Positions 32,701 through 43,900 of a stretch of DNA of 64,000 bases are shown here, one piece after another; the first letter of the stretch is position 1; each line of letters starts with the position of its first letter. The position numbers and the translations under genes were made by a program. The stretch is from contig OZ020247.1 of the NCBI GenBank assembly GCA_963971285.1, forward strand, positions 15,582,614 through 15,646,613, given 5' to 3'. This DNA comes from Astropecten irregularis (lineage: Eukaryota; Echinodermata; Asteroidea; Paxillosida; Astropectinidae). The notes under the pieces are model-generated. The model saw only the letters and a list, made by a program, of their open reading frames with translations. It was not told the DNA's origin and did no database searches.

Positions 32701-35700
32701 GTCACATATTGCTCCTCTTCACCCAGGTGTAAATGGGTACATGTGAGGGTAGAGATGGCTTTGTGGTTGATTAGCCTCTGTGCGCTTTAAAAGAAGCCAG
32801 GGCTGTATACTCCCCGGTGAGGTTTCAGGATGTAAATTATGGCCCGATGACCAGGGATAATGTAAAGCTCATAGAGAATCTTTGATTATTATGCTCTATA
32901 TAAATAGATATTATTATATTATCAAAAGAATCTCCACACACCTAAATCATACATAACATTTAGCGAGAACAAACACAAATGACTGAGGAGGATTGGAACC
33001 TGTGACTTTTAGCGCCTGGTTCTAATCCCACTTTTGTCAGTTGTCTTTGCTCTCCTGTCAATGACTTTATCTGCTCCGTTTCCCTTGCGGTTAATTCATG
33101 ATGAGTTTGATGAAAACAAAACCTGGATATAATATCCCTTCGCCGAAATAGCAGAAAAAGGTTGTACTTACATGAGCACTGCCCGCATTACCAAACGTTG
33201 ATAGCCTGAAATATGGCTTGTCAGGAGACATAAGTATCTCTAGGACTTCACTGGTCATGTCCAACTCTTGGAAGGCATCCTTCAGACCCTCGGACTGAAA
33301 AAAAGACAATCGAACATAACTGTTATTCCATTCCTTAATCATAATCCTAACCTTCTGCACCTTCCGCCAAGTCAAGAGCTGCTTACCACTACTGCAGGGC
33401 TCGAAATATCCACTAGACCTTGGACTGAGTCTAGTGATTTCAGTGTCGGTCTAGTAAAGTGTGTACCGCACTAGTCCGGCTGTCTGGTGATTTTGTTTTC
33501 CTTGCACAATTAAAACGGTGCCTAAATTTATGATTTTTGACACAATATTGCATACAATTACTGTTTTCCTATGTGCATGAATGCCACAGGTGACAGGTCT
33601 AGTGAAAAAATATAGGTCTAGTCAAATGCTTCAATTACTAGACCTGCTGTCCAGTGCTTTTTTTCACGAAATTCGAGCCCTGACTACTCATAACCTGCAC
33701 AGCGACAGTGGATCATAAACCATGCATTACAAGACAAACCACACTGTGGTCTGTAGTCATATTCAGGATACCACACTTAATACCACAAGAAAAACCATGT
33801 GTGGTCAATTGTGGTAAGGCAGTGTAATGATAGTGTAATAAGCCTTATCGCAAATACCGCCTGGTTGATTTTGGACAATGGTGGAATGGCACCATGGGAA
33901 GGAAAAAGGGGCATATATTGTACCTTTTCCCTTCCCACAGTGCCTTTCGACTATTGTCCCAAATCAACCAGGCGGTATTTGCGATAAGGCTTATGGTAGT
34001 GTAATGAGAGTGTAATGGGAGTGTAATGAGAGTGCAACGAGTGTGGAATGAGAGTGTAATGAGAGAGTAGTGAGAGCGTAATGAGAGTGTAATGAGTGTG
34101 TAATGAGTGTGTAATGAGTGTGTAATAGGAGTGTAATGAGAGAGTAGTGAGAGTGTAATGAGTGTTATGAGAGTGTAATGAGAGAGTAGTGAGAGCGTAA
34201 TGAGAGTGTGGTGAGAGAGTACTGAGAGCGTAATGAGAGTGTAATTGAGAGTGTAATGAGTGTGTGATGACTGAGAGTGTAATGAGAGAGTAGTGAGAGT
34301 GTAATGAGTGTGTAATGAGAGTGAAATGAGTGTGTAATGAGAGTGTAATGAGTGTGTAATGAGAGTGTATTGAAAGTGTATTGAAAGTGTCGAGAGTGTA
34401 ATGAGTGTGTAATGATCGAGAGTGTAATGAGTGTGTAATGAGAGTGTAATGAGAGAGCAGTGAGAGTGCAATAGGAGTGTAATGAGTGTGTAATGAGAGT
34501 GTAATGAGAGAGCAGTGAGAGTGCAATAGGAGTGTAATGAGTGTGTAATGAGAGTGTATTGAAAGTGTATTGAAAGTGTCGAGAGTGTAATGAGTGTGTA
34601 ATGATCGAGAGTGTAATGAGTGTGAAATGAGAGTGTAATGAGAGAGCAGTGAGAGTGCAATAGGAGTGTAATGAGTGTGTAATGAGAGTGTATTGAAAGT
34701 GTATTGAAAGTGTCGAGAGTGTAATGAGTGTGTAATGATCGAGAGTGTAATGAGTGTGTAATGAGAGTGTAATGAGAGAGCAGTGAGAGTGCAATAGGAG
34801 TGTAATGAGTGTGTAATGAGAGTGTAATGAGAGTGTGCTGCAGGTGTAATGCAAGTGTACTGCAAGGAATCTGCGCTCACCTTCATGATAATCTTATTAA
34901 TGACGTTGGCCGCGCAGAAGTTAAAGTCAAGCGTCTCCTCTGGTTCCATGGTCTTGATGCTGCAATCTGTGACAACTCCATTCTCTTCCAACCTGTAGAA
35001 GAAGCAATAAACCCTGCAATTAATCAGCACTGGGAGAATTCTGAGAGTGTACTAGGTGAAGTGTTGGGCTGATTGATGTAGATGACATTAGTTGTGCAGC
35101 AATTAGGCCAAAGGATCAGAGAATAGTTTTGTTACATGATTAAATGAATTTGTATAAATCCCCATTAAACACCCTAGACCCTTGTACTATACAAAGAAGC
35201 ATACCGAATCCAACATACTTCAACAGTTGGTCACAGGTTTGGTAAGTGATTGGTACTGAACCTGACAAACTTCAACAACTCTAGCTGTAGACCAACTGTC
35301 CCAAACCCAACAAAATGCCACAGTGGCTTTAAACATACGTCAACCAACACCACCACAAATTCCACCAGCAACTGTATCCAACACACATAAACAGTTGGTC
35401 ACATGTTTGTTTGGTACTGAACCTGACAAACTTCAACAGGCTCTAGCTGTTGAATTTGGATTGACTTAATATGGATGTGTCTATGCCTTGATGTGTTACT
35501 GTAGACCAACTGTCCCAAACCACACAAAATGCCACAATGCCTTTCAACACACAAGTGCACCACCACAAATTCCACAAGCAACTGTACTGTAGGCCATGGG
35601 TAACCTTAAGCACAGGAAAAATACCAGTGCACTGCCACAAACTCCAACACTTGTTTCTACAGGTCTCATGCCTTACTTCCCCAAACCTGTCAGAATGAAA

Positions 35701-38700
35701 CACTGTACTCCTGGACCTTTGGTACTGACTCAAACAAAGTCCAACAACAGGTCCTTACTGTTTGGTACCAAACAAGCCAAAGCTCAACAGACAGAATTGC
35801 CTGTTGGAGTTTGAGGCTTTGATGTACTAATGCTTACAGGAGGAGTAAAGGGGTGCCATATCCACCGTAACACATCTTCAGAGCTGGAGTCACGTTGGAC
35901 GTGCCTGTGCCAAAAATAGTCAAGCATTCCTGAACAAAAGGAAGAGAGAGAGAGGCAGAAAGTCATCAGCATGACATAAATGCACAAAGTGCTCCATGCC
36001 TACCAGCATTTATACTTATCTTTTTGATCTTTTAAAAGATCAAAAATAAAAGAGAAAATACTGAAGAAATACTGTGGCCGTTTTTCACTGTTTTCTCAAA
36101 AAGGTGGCACCGTATGGGACTGACATTTTCACAGATTACTTTTACTGTATCTTCCTTGATATTTTTGCCCATGAATCTGTATTTCTTTGACAAAAAACAA
36201 AGTATGATACTACCTTTAAGCAGCTCTATGAAATAGGCCCATCTATTGCTCCACTTACCAGTAAGATGGTAAGGTTGACCATGAAGGTAGCCGATTGTTC
36301 CTTGATGATGTATTCTTGGAAGATTCCTGACTGAATGAAGGCATTTGCCTGTACACTCTTGGAATCTTCTACTGTCACCTTCAGCCCATTCTCACTAGCA
36401 AACACTGTGGCTAGCTGTTAAAAACAATCAACATGATCAAAGTAATCAGCTCATGTCTTTAGTCTATTTTCTAAAAGAGTTGCTTATATAAATCATTAGT
36501 TACATGACTGCCATGACACTACAGAATAGCAAGGTAAGGGACATGGTTTGCTATTAATCCTATAGCAATGCATGTATTAAGAATGAGATTTCCCAAATTG
36601 TTTTCTTTACCATTCAAAAAATTACTTTCTACAACAAAGCATTAATTATTTCATGTATTTAGAACTGTCTGAACATAATCCTTGTGGACTAATGCACACA
36701 AATTCCGTCATGACTGTAGTACTGTGTAGTAGTACATACAGTCATAGAACTTAAAATACGCGGGGATTGTGATAAGACAGGTCCCAAAACTAAAAAGGAA
36801 AGAAAACTACTGTTTGAATTGAAAGTTACTTGCCTAAATATTCCTTTGTGATGTCCTCTTCTACATTATTAGCAAGATTAATTTTGTGGAAAGAGGGCAG
36901 GGCTTTGATTTTTGAGGGAAATTTTGTGGGAAAGACAGTAACGAAGATGGAACATTTCACAGCCGCATGGACGGCCGCAGAGGAGAATAGTCTGGTTTCC
37001 TCTCTGACATTTTGAAGACTCTTGATCTGTTGGGTCTGGGCACTAGACTAACCAGACCTGACAAAATGGTCTCACGCGATCAGACGGTCTGTTTTAAAGT
37101 TTACAAGAAGCGCGTAAGAAAATTGAATTTTAACCTTGAAATGTTTAACAAATTTCTTCAATCTAGGCTTTTAAGGACCCAGGAACATTTGCTGAAAGTC
37201 AAAAGTATCATTTTTGAGGAGTAGAAGTTAGTTCAGAGCCAAAAAAATCAATGTGTTTTGGGATCCCGTCAACCCACAATCGCCCAGCTGCATAAGACTA
37301 GAGGCGAGTCGGCTAGGAGGCGAGTTGACCTGATACCGTCCTACTCCTAGACTGTACATCACTAATCATCAGCCTCCTCCCTAGCACTAGCACAGTAGCA
37401 GCCACATGTGGCGGCAGCCCCAGCTGCTCGCATTACAGTCTTGGGCATTTGCTATAAACCGAGGCGTGGCCTTTGTATGCCAATTAGGTACCTTATTATG
37501 AATATTCATGATTTACGTTGAAAGGCAAAATAGGATGCCAAGCGGGCCGTGGGAGTGTCACGGTTGGAGCTGCTGAAATGTAAACAAACGCGAGATAGTC
37601 CGCCTCCAGACAGTCTCGGCCATAGACATTATAAAAAAAAAACGTATAGCTTTTGTCTCAGTGCGTGGTTTATAAAACAGTCTGAGCTGCATGATTCCGT
37701 ACAGTTGAATCGCAGACACAACATGGCGGCTACATTCAAATCCATGTGGTAGTGTCTCGTTTGTGGAAAGCTAGAGTTAATTACGCATCCACAATGTGTG
37801 TGTACCACCAGCTTTCATGTTGTAATATTTACCATAATAGAAATAGATCGTGTGTATAGTAACAGTGTTTAATGCCCTCGTGCATCAGGCATGTCCGACT
37901 AGGCGATGAATAGTAAGTATACTATCATGACAACTATAGCAAGCAGTAGGCAACGTAGACATTATTTCAATTCCCCATGACAATACCACAGCGCACCGTG
38001 ACTATTCCCGATCCCACGATCTACACCGAAGCATAGTACAGTACTAGTACTAGTCATGTACGATACTGCATTATCATGGTACACGGAGGTCATTCGTTAC
38101 AGGTCATCCATATTCATTAGATACCAATTCAACTGGATTTTTGCGGGCGCTGATTGGTTCCTCCGGAAATCCGAAGGAAAAATAAAGAAAAAGTTAAACA
38201 ATTCATAGCAAATGCCCAAGACTGAAATGCGAGCAGCTGGGTCAAATGAAGTCACGAGAGGGCGCAGTGGCACGATGGGGTCCGTTATCGAGCTTTACAG
38301 TCTTGGACCAAGACTACACAATCCCCAGAAAGTCAGCCTGCCTGGTCTAGGTCTTGACTCTAACGTTAGTCTTGGACATGTTGGAGAGTTGGACTTCAAG
38401 TCACACACTTGTCTGCCCTTCCCTTGTGGCGTTACTAGTCCGAGTAACTTGGACCCTAAAAATCGCCTTTTTTAACATTTGGACATGGTCTGGCGATAGT
38501 AGGGTCCAAGTACCTTGTTTGCATTTTGGTTGCAAGAGCTCCATTTTGCAATGTTTTGCCTCTACCCTGAGTCAAAATCCTGTGATTTCACCTTCAAAAC
38601 GATCCTAAAATGTCTCATGCGGCCAGCTATGGACCAAGGGAGAATTGGAGATTCCAATAATGACAAGGTTACTCACATTTTTTAAAGAAAAGATCATATT

Positions 38701-39215
38701 TTCCCTAATTTTTTCCGGGTACCAGTGTACAATTTGAAAAACCAAGATGGCCGACCCAACGAACACTGTGCTCATTTTATAGGAGGTTTCTGTGCCCATT
38801 TTTAGGGGAAAAATTATCTTTTCTTCAAAAAATGTGAGTAAACCTTGTCATTATTGGAATCTCCAATTCTCCCTTGGTCCATAGCTGGCCGCATGAGACA
38901 TTTTGGGATCGTTTTGGAGGTGAAATCACAGGATTTTGACTCAGGGTAGAGGCAAAACATTGCAAAATGGAGCTCTTGCAACCAAAATGCAAACAAGGTA
39001 CTTGGACCCTACTATCGCCAGACCATGTCCAAATGTTAAAAAAGGCGATTTTTAGGGTCCAAGTTAAAGTTACTCGGACTAGGGCGTTACCAGCTTACCT
39101 CTTTATCCTTGAAATGTATCGCTTTCAGGACATTGGACACATTTCTTGCATTATCAGCCTTGGCCACGAGTATAAACTGCGAATCTTCCTCACTCTGTTG
39201 CGTCGATAAAGTCAT
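29728..39215 (-). CDS. RAD1: RAD1, subunit of the 9-1-1 (RAD9-RAD1-HUS1) checkpoint clamp, 8 exons, 282 aa
   Basis: Coding exons in transcript order: 39215-39099, 36414-36259, 35929-35838, 34992-34881, 33294-33172, 32515-32451, 31429-31285, 29766-29728. Each has GT-AG borders and the phases join without error. RAD1 is a PCNA-like nuclear clamp subunit that, with RAD9 and HUS1, loads at damaged DNA and supports ATR-CHK1 signalling. Recognised blocks: NARNVSNVLKAIHFKDKE, SVQANAFIQSGIFQEY, EPEETLDFNFC, NVINKIIMK, DMTSEVLEILMSPDKPYFRL, STFGNAGSAH, KVSIRIDNRGFLSLQYMIRN and EDGQICFVEYY. The last exon is only 13 codons, beginning CAPDEEQDED. The length equals human RAD1. The start at 39215 aligns with the vertebrate N-terminus and has A at -3; an in-frame upstream ATG would add 24 residues. 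Introns 1 and 4 carry large repeats close to their donors. Confidence 0.97.
29860..30223 (-). repeat. MITE family A, full length
   Basis: TTAAAGGTAATATCATACTT to AAGTATGATACTACCTTTAA, inverted internal motifs (CAGTCCCATAAGGTGCCCAC). In RAD1 intron 7. Confidence 0.92.
30344..30680 (-). repeat. MITE family B, minus orientation
   Basis: ATGGTTGGTAAAGCAAAGAT to TTCTGTTTGGGTATGTTACC; contains TCGGACATCTGAGTCACGAG. Confidence 0.85.
30682..30760. repeat. Palindrome family E
   Basis: AGTTAGGAGGGCCTGACATT and GAAACGTCAGGCCCTCCAG flank GATCCTAGCAAGATCTCTC. Sits directly at the end of a family B element. Confidence 0.8.
30778..31140 (+). repeat. MITE family A, full length
   Basis: TTAAAGGTAGTATCATACTT to CAAAGTATGATTACCTTTAA. 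Two inverted family A copies (29,860 and 30,778) flank families B and E in a 1.3-kb cluster. Confidence 0.92.
31430..32020. other. RAD1 intron 6 sequence, no defined element
   Basis: Short plus-strand frames at 31,653-31,931 are not recognisable. Confidence 0.5.
32022..32240 (+). repeat. MITE family J, longest copy
   Basis: AATAGCACTCCGCACTTGCA to CATTAGTGCGGAGCGCTATT. Inner inverted pair CTCAGACAAACATTG and GTTTGTCTGACATCC. Confidence 0.85.
32578..32925 (+). repeat. tRNA-derived SINE with conserved central domain
   Basis: Head GTGGGTTCGAATCCAGCC (B box), then CTTGGGCAAGACGCTTTGTC and TTCACCCAGGTGTAAATGGG, a central domain I recall from SINEs in many marine invertebrates. It ends in an ATTATTATATTAT tail. 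In RAD1 intron 5. Confidence 0.8.
32970..33105 (-). repeat. tRNA-derived SINE, degenerate
   Basis: GAGGATTGGAACCTGTGAC resembles an inverted B box, followed by the family tail CTCCGTTTCCCTTGCGGTTA. Confidence 0.55.
33393..33688. repeat. MITE with CAGGGCTCGAAAT ends
   Basis: Left GCAGGGCTCGAAATATCCAC, right CACGAAATTCGAGCCCTG. Inner TCTAGTGAT/GGTCTAGT words recur. CAGGG ends suggest a hAT relative (inference). Confidence 0.8.
33838..33996. repeat. Palindromic MITE beside the GTAATGAGAGT satellite
   Basis: ATAAGCCTTATCGCAAATAC is mirrored by GTATTTGCGATAAGGCTTAT. The arms run about 45 nt (CGCCTGGTTGATTTTGGACA). Flanked on both sides by AGTGTAATG satellite words, so it inserted into the array. 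Confidence 0.9.
33997..34863. repeat. Minisatellite of GTAATGAGAGT-type units in RAD1 intron 4
   Basis: About 870 bp built from 10-12 bp units (GTGTAATGAGA, GTGTAATGAGT, GAGAGCAGTGA, GTGCAATAGGA). A higher-order block of about 115-130 bp containing GTATTGAAAGTGTCGAGAG recurs three times (about 34,368, 34,549, 34,682). The array ends about 20 nt from RAD1 exon 4. Confidence 0.93.
35220..35800. repeat. Degenerate tandem repeat in RAD1 intron 3
   Basis: Words ACAGTTGGTCACA, GGTACTGAACCTGACAAACT, GTAGACCAACTGTCCCAAAC and CACCACAAATTCCA recur in order at a spacing of about 175-190 bp (35,222, 35,393), then decay. Confidence 0.8.
36018..36219 (+). repeat. MITE family A, 5' truncated
   Basis: GATCTTTTAAAAGATCAAAA to AAGTATGATACTACCTTTAA; ends about 40 nt from the RAD1 exon 2 donor side. 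Confidence 0.88.
36415..37295. other. RAD1 intron 1, no defined element
   Basis: Short plus-strand frames (36,830-37,224) lack recognisable content. Confidence 0.5.
37300..37425 (+). repeat. Duplicate of the foldback right end and its flank
   Basis: GGCGAGTCGGCTAGGAGGCG through GTTGACCTGATACCGTCCTA, CTAGACTGTACATCACTAAT and CAGCCACATGTGGCGGCAG is nearly identical to 21,283-21,380. The copy includes sequence beyond the foldback. Confidence 0.88.
37430..38427. other. RAD1 intron 1, no defined element
   Basis: GACTGTAATGCGAG-like words at 37,429 and the inverted GACTGAAATGCGAGCAGCTG at 38,219, with TTTGCTATAAACCG against CATAGCAAATGCCCAAGACT, suggest the ends of one roughly 800-bp inverted insertion. 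The interior is not recognised. Confidence 0.45.
38428..39090. mobile_element. Large near-perfect foldback element at the RAD1 exon 1 donor
   Basis: Arms 38,436-38,698 and about 38,813-39,081 are inverted copies about 265 nt long with only scattered differences; the spacer is about 110 nt. Ends TAGTCCGAGTAAC and GTTACTCGGACTA. A direct repeat GGCGTTAC flanks both sides (38,428-38,435 and 39,083-39,090), a 7-8 bp target duplication that would fit a hAT-like element. No coding capacity. Confidence 0.93.
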
Positions 39216-39960
39216 GTTTTCATCCGATTCTTGTTCACAAATCAAGCATTTCAATCCCGCGCGCTTAAAGCTGACATCGACAAGCATGACAAGGGAGCTG
39301 CCATTTTTTCTATGAAACTATTGAGGGCGCTAGACTCATAAGCAATTAAATTATAGAGGGCGCCACACTAGTTCACCGGAGACAATAATTATTAATTATT
39401 TTACAAGATATTATATAAAAAATGATTTTTTTTTTCACAAAACAGGCGGTATTCATGATGTTTCTGGCTGCGATCGCAGTAATCGCATGTAATTAATTTA
39501 ATAAGTTATTCTTAAAAGAAAAATGAATTGTTCGAAGTTTCCACATTTGCATAACTAGGATCACAACCCCTGAGAACAACGAGTGAAAAAAGTGACCAAA
39601 AATGATGAGATTACTTTCAAATTTCTTCCTTTAATTAGGCCGGAAAAAAAAAATTGTTGTGTTGCCCTCAAGTGGAAAAATTGAAATTTTGGGTGGGTCG
39701 GTCGATTTTTTATTTTTTTTAATAATAAATACAGGATGTATGGTCACCAGGGCTTATAAATCAACAGTCTTGGGTCGTTTTGAGGAGACACGCTTTTTTA
39801 TACTGCTAAATCTTACATTTTCTGTCAAAAATGGTGAGATTTTATGCTTTAGGACTCAGTAAAAAATAAATAAATCCCAACCCAAAGTTTTGGCATTTTA
39901 CGGTCGGTCGCTGAGGGCAACACAACAATTAAGTTAACTGACAAGCATGATGTCTTAGTC
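39216..39960. other. RAD1 upstream region
   Basis: Holds the RAD1 5' UTR and presumably its promoter. GAGGGCGC occurs twice around 39,324 and 39,355. At 39,652-39,930 the words TTGTTGTGTTGCCCTCA and TGAGGGCAACACAACAATT are inverted ends of a roughly 275-bp MITE. Confidence 0.6.
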
Positions 39961-39964
39961 ATAT

Positions 39965-40180
39965 GGGGGTTTATGAAACGGAGGCTCTGGCTCAGGCTCC
40001 GGGTCACGGTCCATTTCGTGAATCCATGTCTATCTTGGCTGTGGTTCGAAAGTAGATTTTCTGGTTTGGAAAATAAAACAGAGCTTTAGCTTCAATGAAA
40101 AACCACAACCTGTTGTATATTCAGCATTATAGATGAGTCGAGCCTGAGCCAGAGCCTCCGTTTCGTAAACCCTCATAGAT
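39965..40180 (+). repeat. MITE family G
   Basis: GGGGGTTTATGAAACGGAGG to GAGCCTCCGTTTCGTAAACC, with AATGAAAAACCACAACC inside. Confidence 0.9.
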
Positions 40181-40991
40181 AAATGAGACATTCCGAATTA
40201 ATACGGTTTTACAGTGAGCATATTTTGCCGTGGTAAATTCTCAGGTAAATTTACAATAAATAAGAGGTTTTTTTTACCGTGGCATAATAAACTACTTCAG
40301 TTGTTATCAAAGGAATGACGATGATGATTGGGATTGAAATTTAAAGTAACGGAATATCGCCCATACTTTGTCTAATCCCCTAAACCAACTTGGAGCTCAC
40401 TGAAGTACAATAAAATAGCTAAACAGGTGGCTATTCTTTTAACTTTAAAACCCTTTTTTTTTTTACTTTTAAAAACTTTTAAAAACTTTTTAAAACGTAG
40501 CAAGATCCAATTATTTTTTTTTCTCGGCTTTTCAAGAAAACACAACATTTAAGCATAAATTAGGCTCGACTGTGTATATTTCGTACAAAAATTCATGAGG
40601 ATGTTGTTTTAACTTCACTCATTATGTGTTTTCCCTTTATAACGTACTTATTAATAAATAATATTCATATTACAATTCACAACCCTCTTCTGCTATTATT
40701 ATTTTTATGAAACCTCACAATTTTCAAAGACCCTTTTACCACGAATTATTTCCCTAAAGTTCCAGTGAATAATTGATAAATACTCAACAAAGTCTCTTCA
40801 AAGGACAACACTTTTAGAAATACCTAAAATAACTTAATTACTATTTCAATTTTTCTATAAACGCTATACATTATTTCAGCATATATAAATATTGACACCA
40901 TAAAATGAGCTAAATATAAAGCTTTGATTTAAATGATTTTACTGTCGTCATCTCTGTATACTGAGTTGCAACTGGTTAGGGAGTTTGTCCG
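40181..40991. other. 3' flank of the SVOP-like gene
   Basis: Very AT-rich; presumably the 3' UTR. I see no gene or repeat with clear ends. Confidence 0.5.
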
Positions 40992-43900
40992 TCACAAATC
41001 CTGAAGAGAGAAAAAAACACAACATGATAATTAGATAGAACGCCAAGCAGAGATTTTATTAAAAAAAATAAATGCAATTAGGCAGCCATTTTGAATGTTA
41101 TTGGACTGACCTTTAACCCCATGCCTTGGGTTTCCAGAGGGAGTAAGCAAACTGCAATGGATCCCAGGATGCTGACGAAGAAATAAATCAGAATCGCACT
41201 GATGGGGGAACGTTTGATGAAACTCTGCAAGAAAAGAAAGGAAAATGGCACCAAAACAGTAAAATGAAGGGGCATCTCTGACTCTGACCTCTGTGCGGAA
41301 AAACACAAACCCATGACCATGTTATCTACGCCACTTGACAGGACCTCCGTGCCCACTCTCTGAGATAGACAATTAACCAGAACTGCTCACCTATCTCACC
41401 AACTGCCAATTCTAATTTAAATAGCTGTAGCATATAATAGTAAATGATAATTTGAACACGCTTCTGCCTTTGTTCTTTTCGAAAAGAAAATGAAAATAAT
41501 GGTATACACGGGTTTACACCTTGGCAGCCATCTTAGATTTTGATCACAACTTCAAAACGAGGCACTTCCACGCATGCGCACTTTTCGAAGTGTAAACCCG
41601 TCCATTGTTGAAGACAATACACGGGTTTACACTCCGGCGGTTTTGATGGCGACTTCAAAACGAGGCACTGTCACGCGTGCGCACTTTTCGAAGTGTAAAC
41701 CCGTGTATTATAGACATAATTATGAATTTGTTTTAAAATATTAATCCTACTTGAAGGTCTTGTTACCTCGGCAATGAAAGGTGTGAGAGCACCGGCCACT
41801 TTAGCCCAGAATTGACCGCTTGCTAAGGCCAGCGATCGGGTTGACGTTGGGTTGGCTTCGAGTGTATACAGAAACAAGCCCCCGTACGTTCCCATGGTCA
41901 AAGCACGGGTGAGGAAGATGAACGCCGTTGGAGGTATGCTGTAAGAGTAAAGAGGAGAAATATTTGTAAATCATAAGTAACATGAGGCTAGTCTGGTTAT
42001 CCACCAGAAACACGTATTGGTTCGTCCTAAAATGATGCTTCAATCTCCCGACTCATAGTCTATAAGTTAAGAGGGTCAAGGGCATTTAAAGGTACATGTA
42101 GTATCATACTTTGGTTTTTGTCAAGGAAGTACAGATTTATGGGCAAACATATAAAGGAAGATACAGTCACAGTCATCTGTGAAAATTTCAGTCTCATACG
42201 GTGCCCACCTTTTGAGAAAATCGTGAAAACGGCCACACTATTTCTTAATTTTTCTCTTAAATATTTTAATCTTTTAAAAGCTAAAAAATTATTTTGGTCA
42301 ATGGTTTTACTATTTTATGGATAAATATAGCATTTCAGGCAGACAAATAATAATGGATGTTTCTACCATCCCTATCTTTACACCCTGTAGGTTATAGGTA
42401 AATCTGTGAAGATTTCTGTTTTGGTTGCTTACCAAAGTATGATACTACCTTCAACTATACAATGACTTACTCGCCCAGTGTGACGACAATACACGCCATG
42501 AATGATGCCGCCAATAGCAGGGAAATACTCATTCCACCCTTACGACCAAACGTGAACACCAGAACCACTATGCACGGAGCCCCTATAGAGAAGAACAAGA
42601 CACTTTATATTGACATCTTCATTTAAATAATCAATACTAAAAGACTTCTTAGTTTTGCCGTTGAAGATAATGAAATGGATCTCTATCAACAGGCCATTGA
42701 GGTACGATGTACGTGTTAAAGGGCATATAAAGGTGACACGGAGCAGCAGCTGCCAGCAGACTACTCATAATATGATTTGTCATGGAATAAAAATAAACCT
42801 GTGCCATTTTTTCAGCCCCAATGAAAAACCATTGCAATTGTTACGCCAAATTGTGTAGGAATAGTTCTCTAATTTTCTAAGATAATAAATGTTTTGATGT
42901 TTGGTTTTACTCTTTTCTGGATAAATGCAGCATTTCAGGCAAAATTAGATTTGTATAGTACCGGTACGTTTCTACCATTGCCGTATTTAATAAATACTAT
43001 TTATACCCTGTAAGTTAGCCTATACGTAAATATGATAACATTTCTGTTTTGGTTTGTTACCAATGTTGTATATGCCCTTTAAATGCCTTATTATCATCTG
43101 TGCCAGGTTTTTAAATTCTTCCGTTTATCAAAAGTTGCGGTTATTATTATGCGAAAATTGTGAAAAGGGAGTGAAAAACTAACTATACTCGGTGTGCATT
43201 ACCTGTTGAGAATAATATCAAAAACTGACACAGGCTGCACAATAATAGCAATTATAGTCCAAAAACTCAAAACAGAGGGCCTGTTTGTTTCGCGCATGAG
43301 ATCAGTGATCCTGCTGATCCGGATCCCATTTTAGCGTATCTTGCATGGGACGTGGGATCTGCAAGATCACCGATCACGTGCGCGAAACAAACGGGCCCAG
43401 AAAAAACCCTCTTATCGATAAATGACAGCTTTCTTGTGATTTCTTCAAAATCCATTGTGGATGAAAATACCACAAACTCTTGGTGGCCACTGAAGTATGT
43501 CTGCTGTCACCAATAGTTTGAGGTCTGCCAATGTCAGCACTGGGGCCAATTTCATAGAGCTGCTTAAGCACCAAAATATGCTTAGCTGCAAAATCCTTGG
43601 TAAATAAAATCAATATGCCAGCCAAAACTCCTTGTGAATGTTATACTCAGCAAACAATGGCCCCTGGTCGCACCATGGGCCTTTCTCAAAGCTGCTCAGG
43701 CTCCGGCTTCGTCTCTGTTTCCATACGCTGAAAATATAGGTTGTGGTTTGCCATTGAATCTGAAACCCTGTTGTCCTTTTCAAACTGCAGCCAAAAGCCT
43801 CTATTTTGATAACTGTAATTTTGAAATGGATTCACGAAATGGAGGCGGAGCCTGAGCCGGAGCCGGAGCCCAGCTTTGAGAAAGGCCAAATTATCCCAGG

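Noticed and set aside
34000-34863. A CRISPR-like array
   Set aside because: The units are contiguous 10-12 bp repeats without unique spacers, inside a eukaryotic intron.
33845-35030. Long minus-strand frames (up to 359 aa) of His/Ser/Leu/Thr/Tyr repeats
   Set aside because: They are translations of the GTAATGAGAGT minisatellite in RAD1 intron 4. Only the 37 residues of exon 4 in one of them are real coding sequence.
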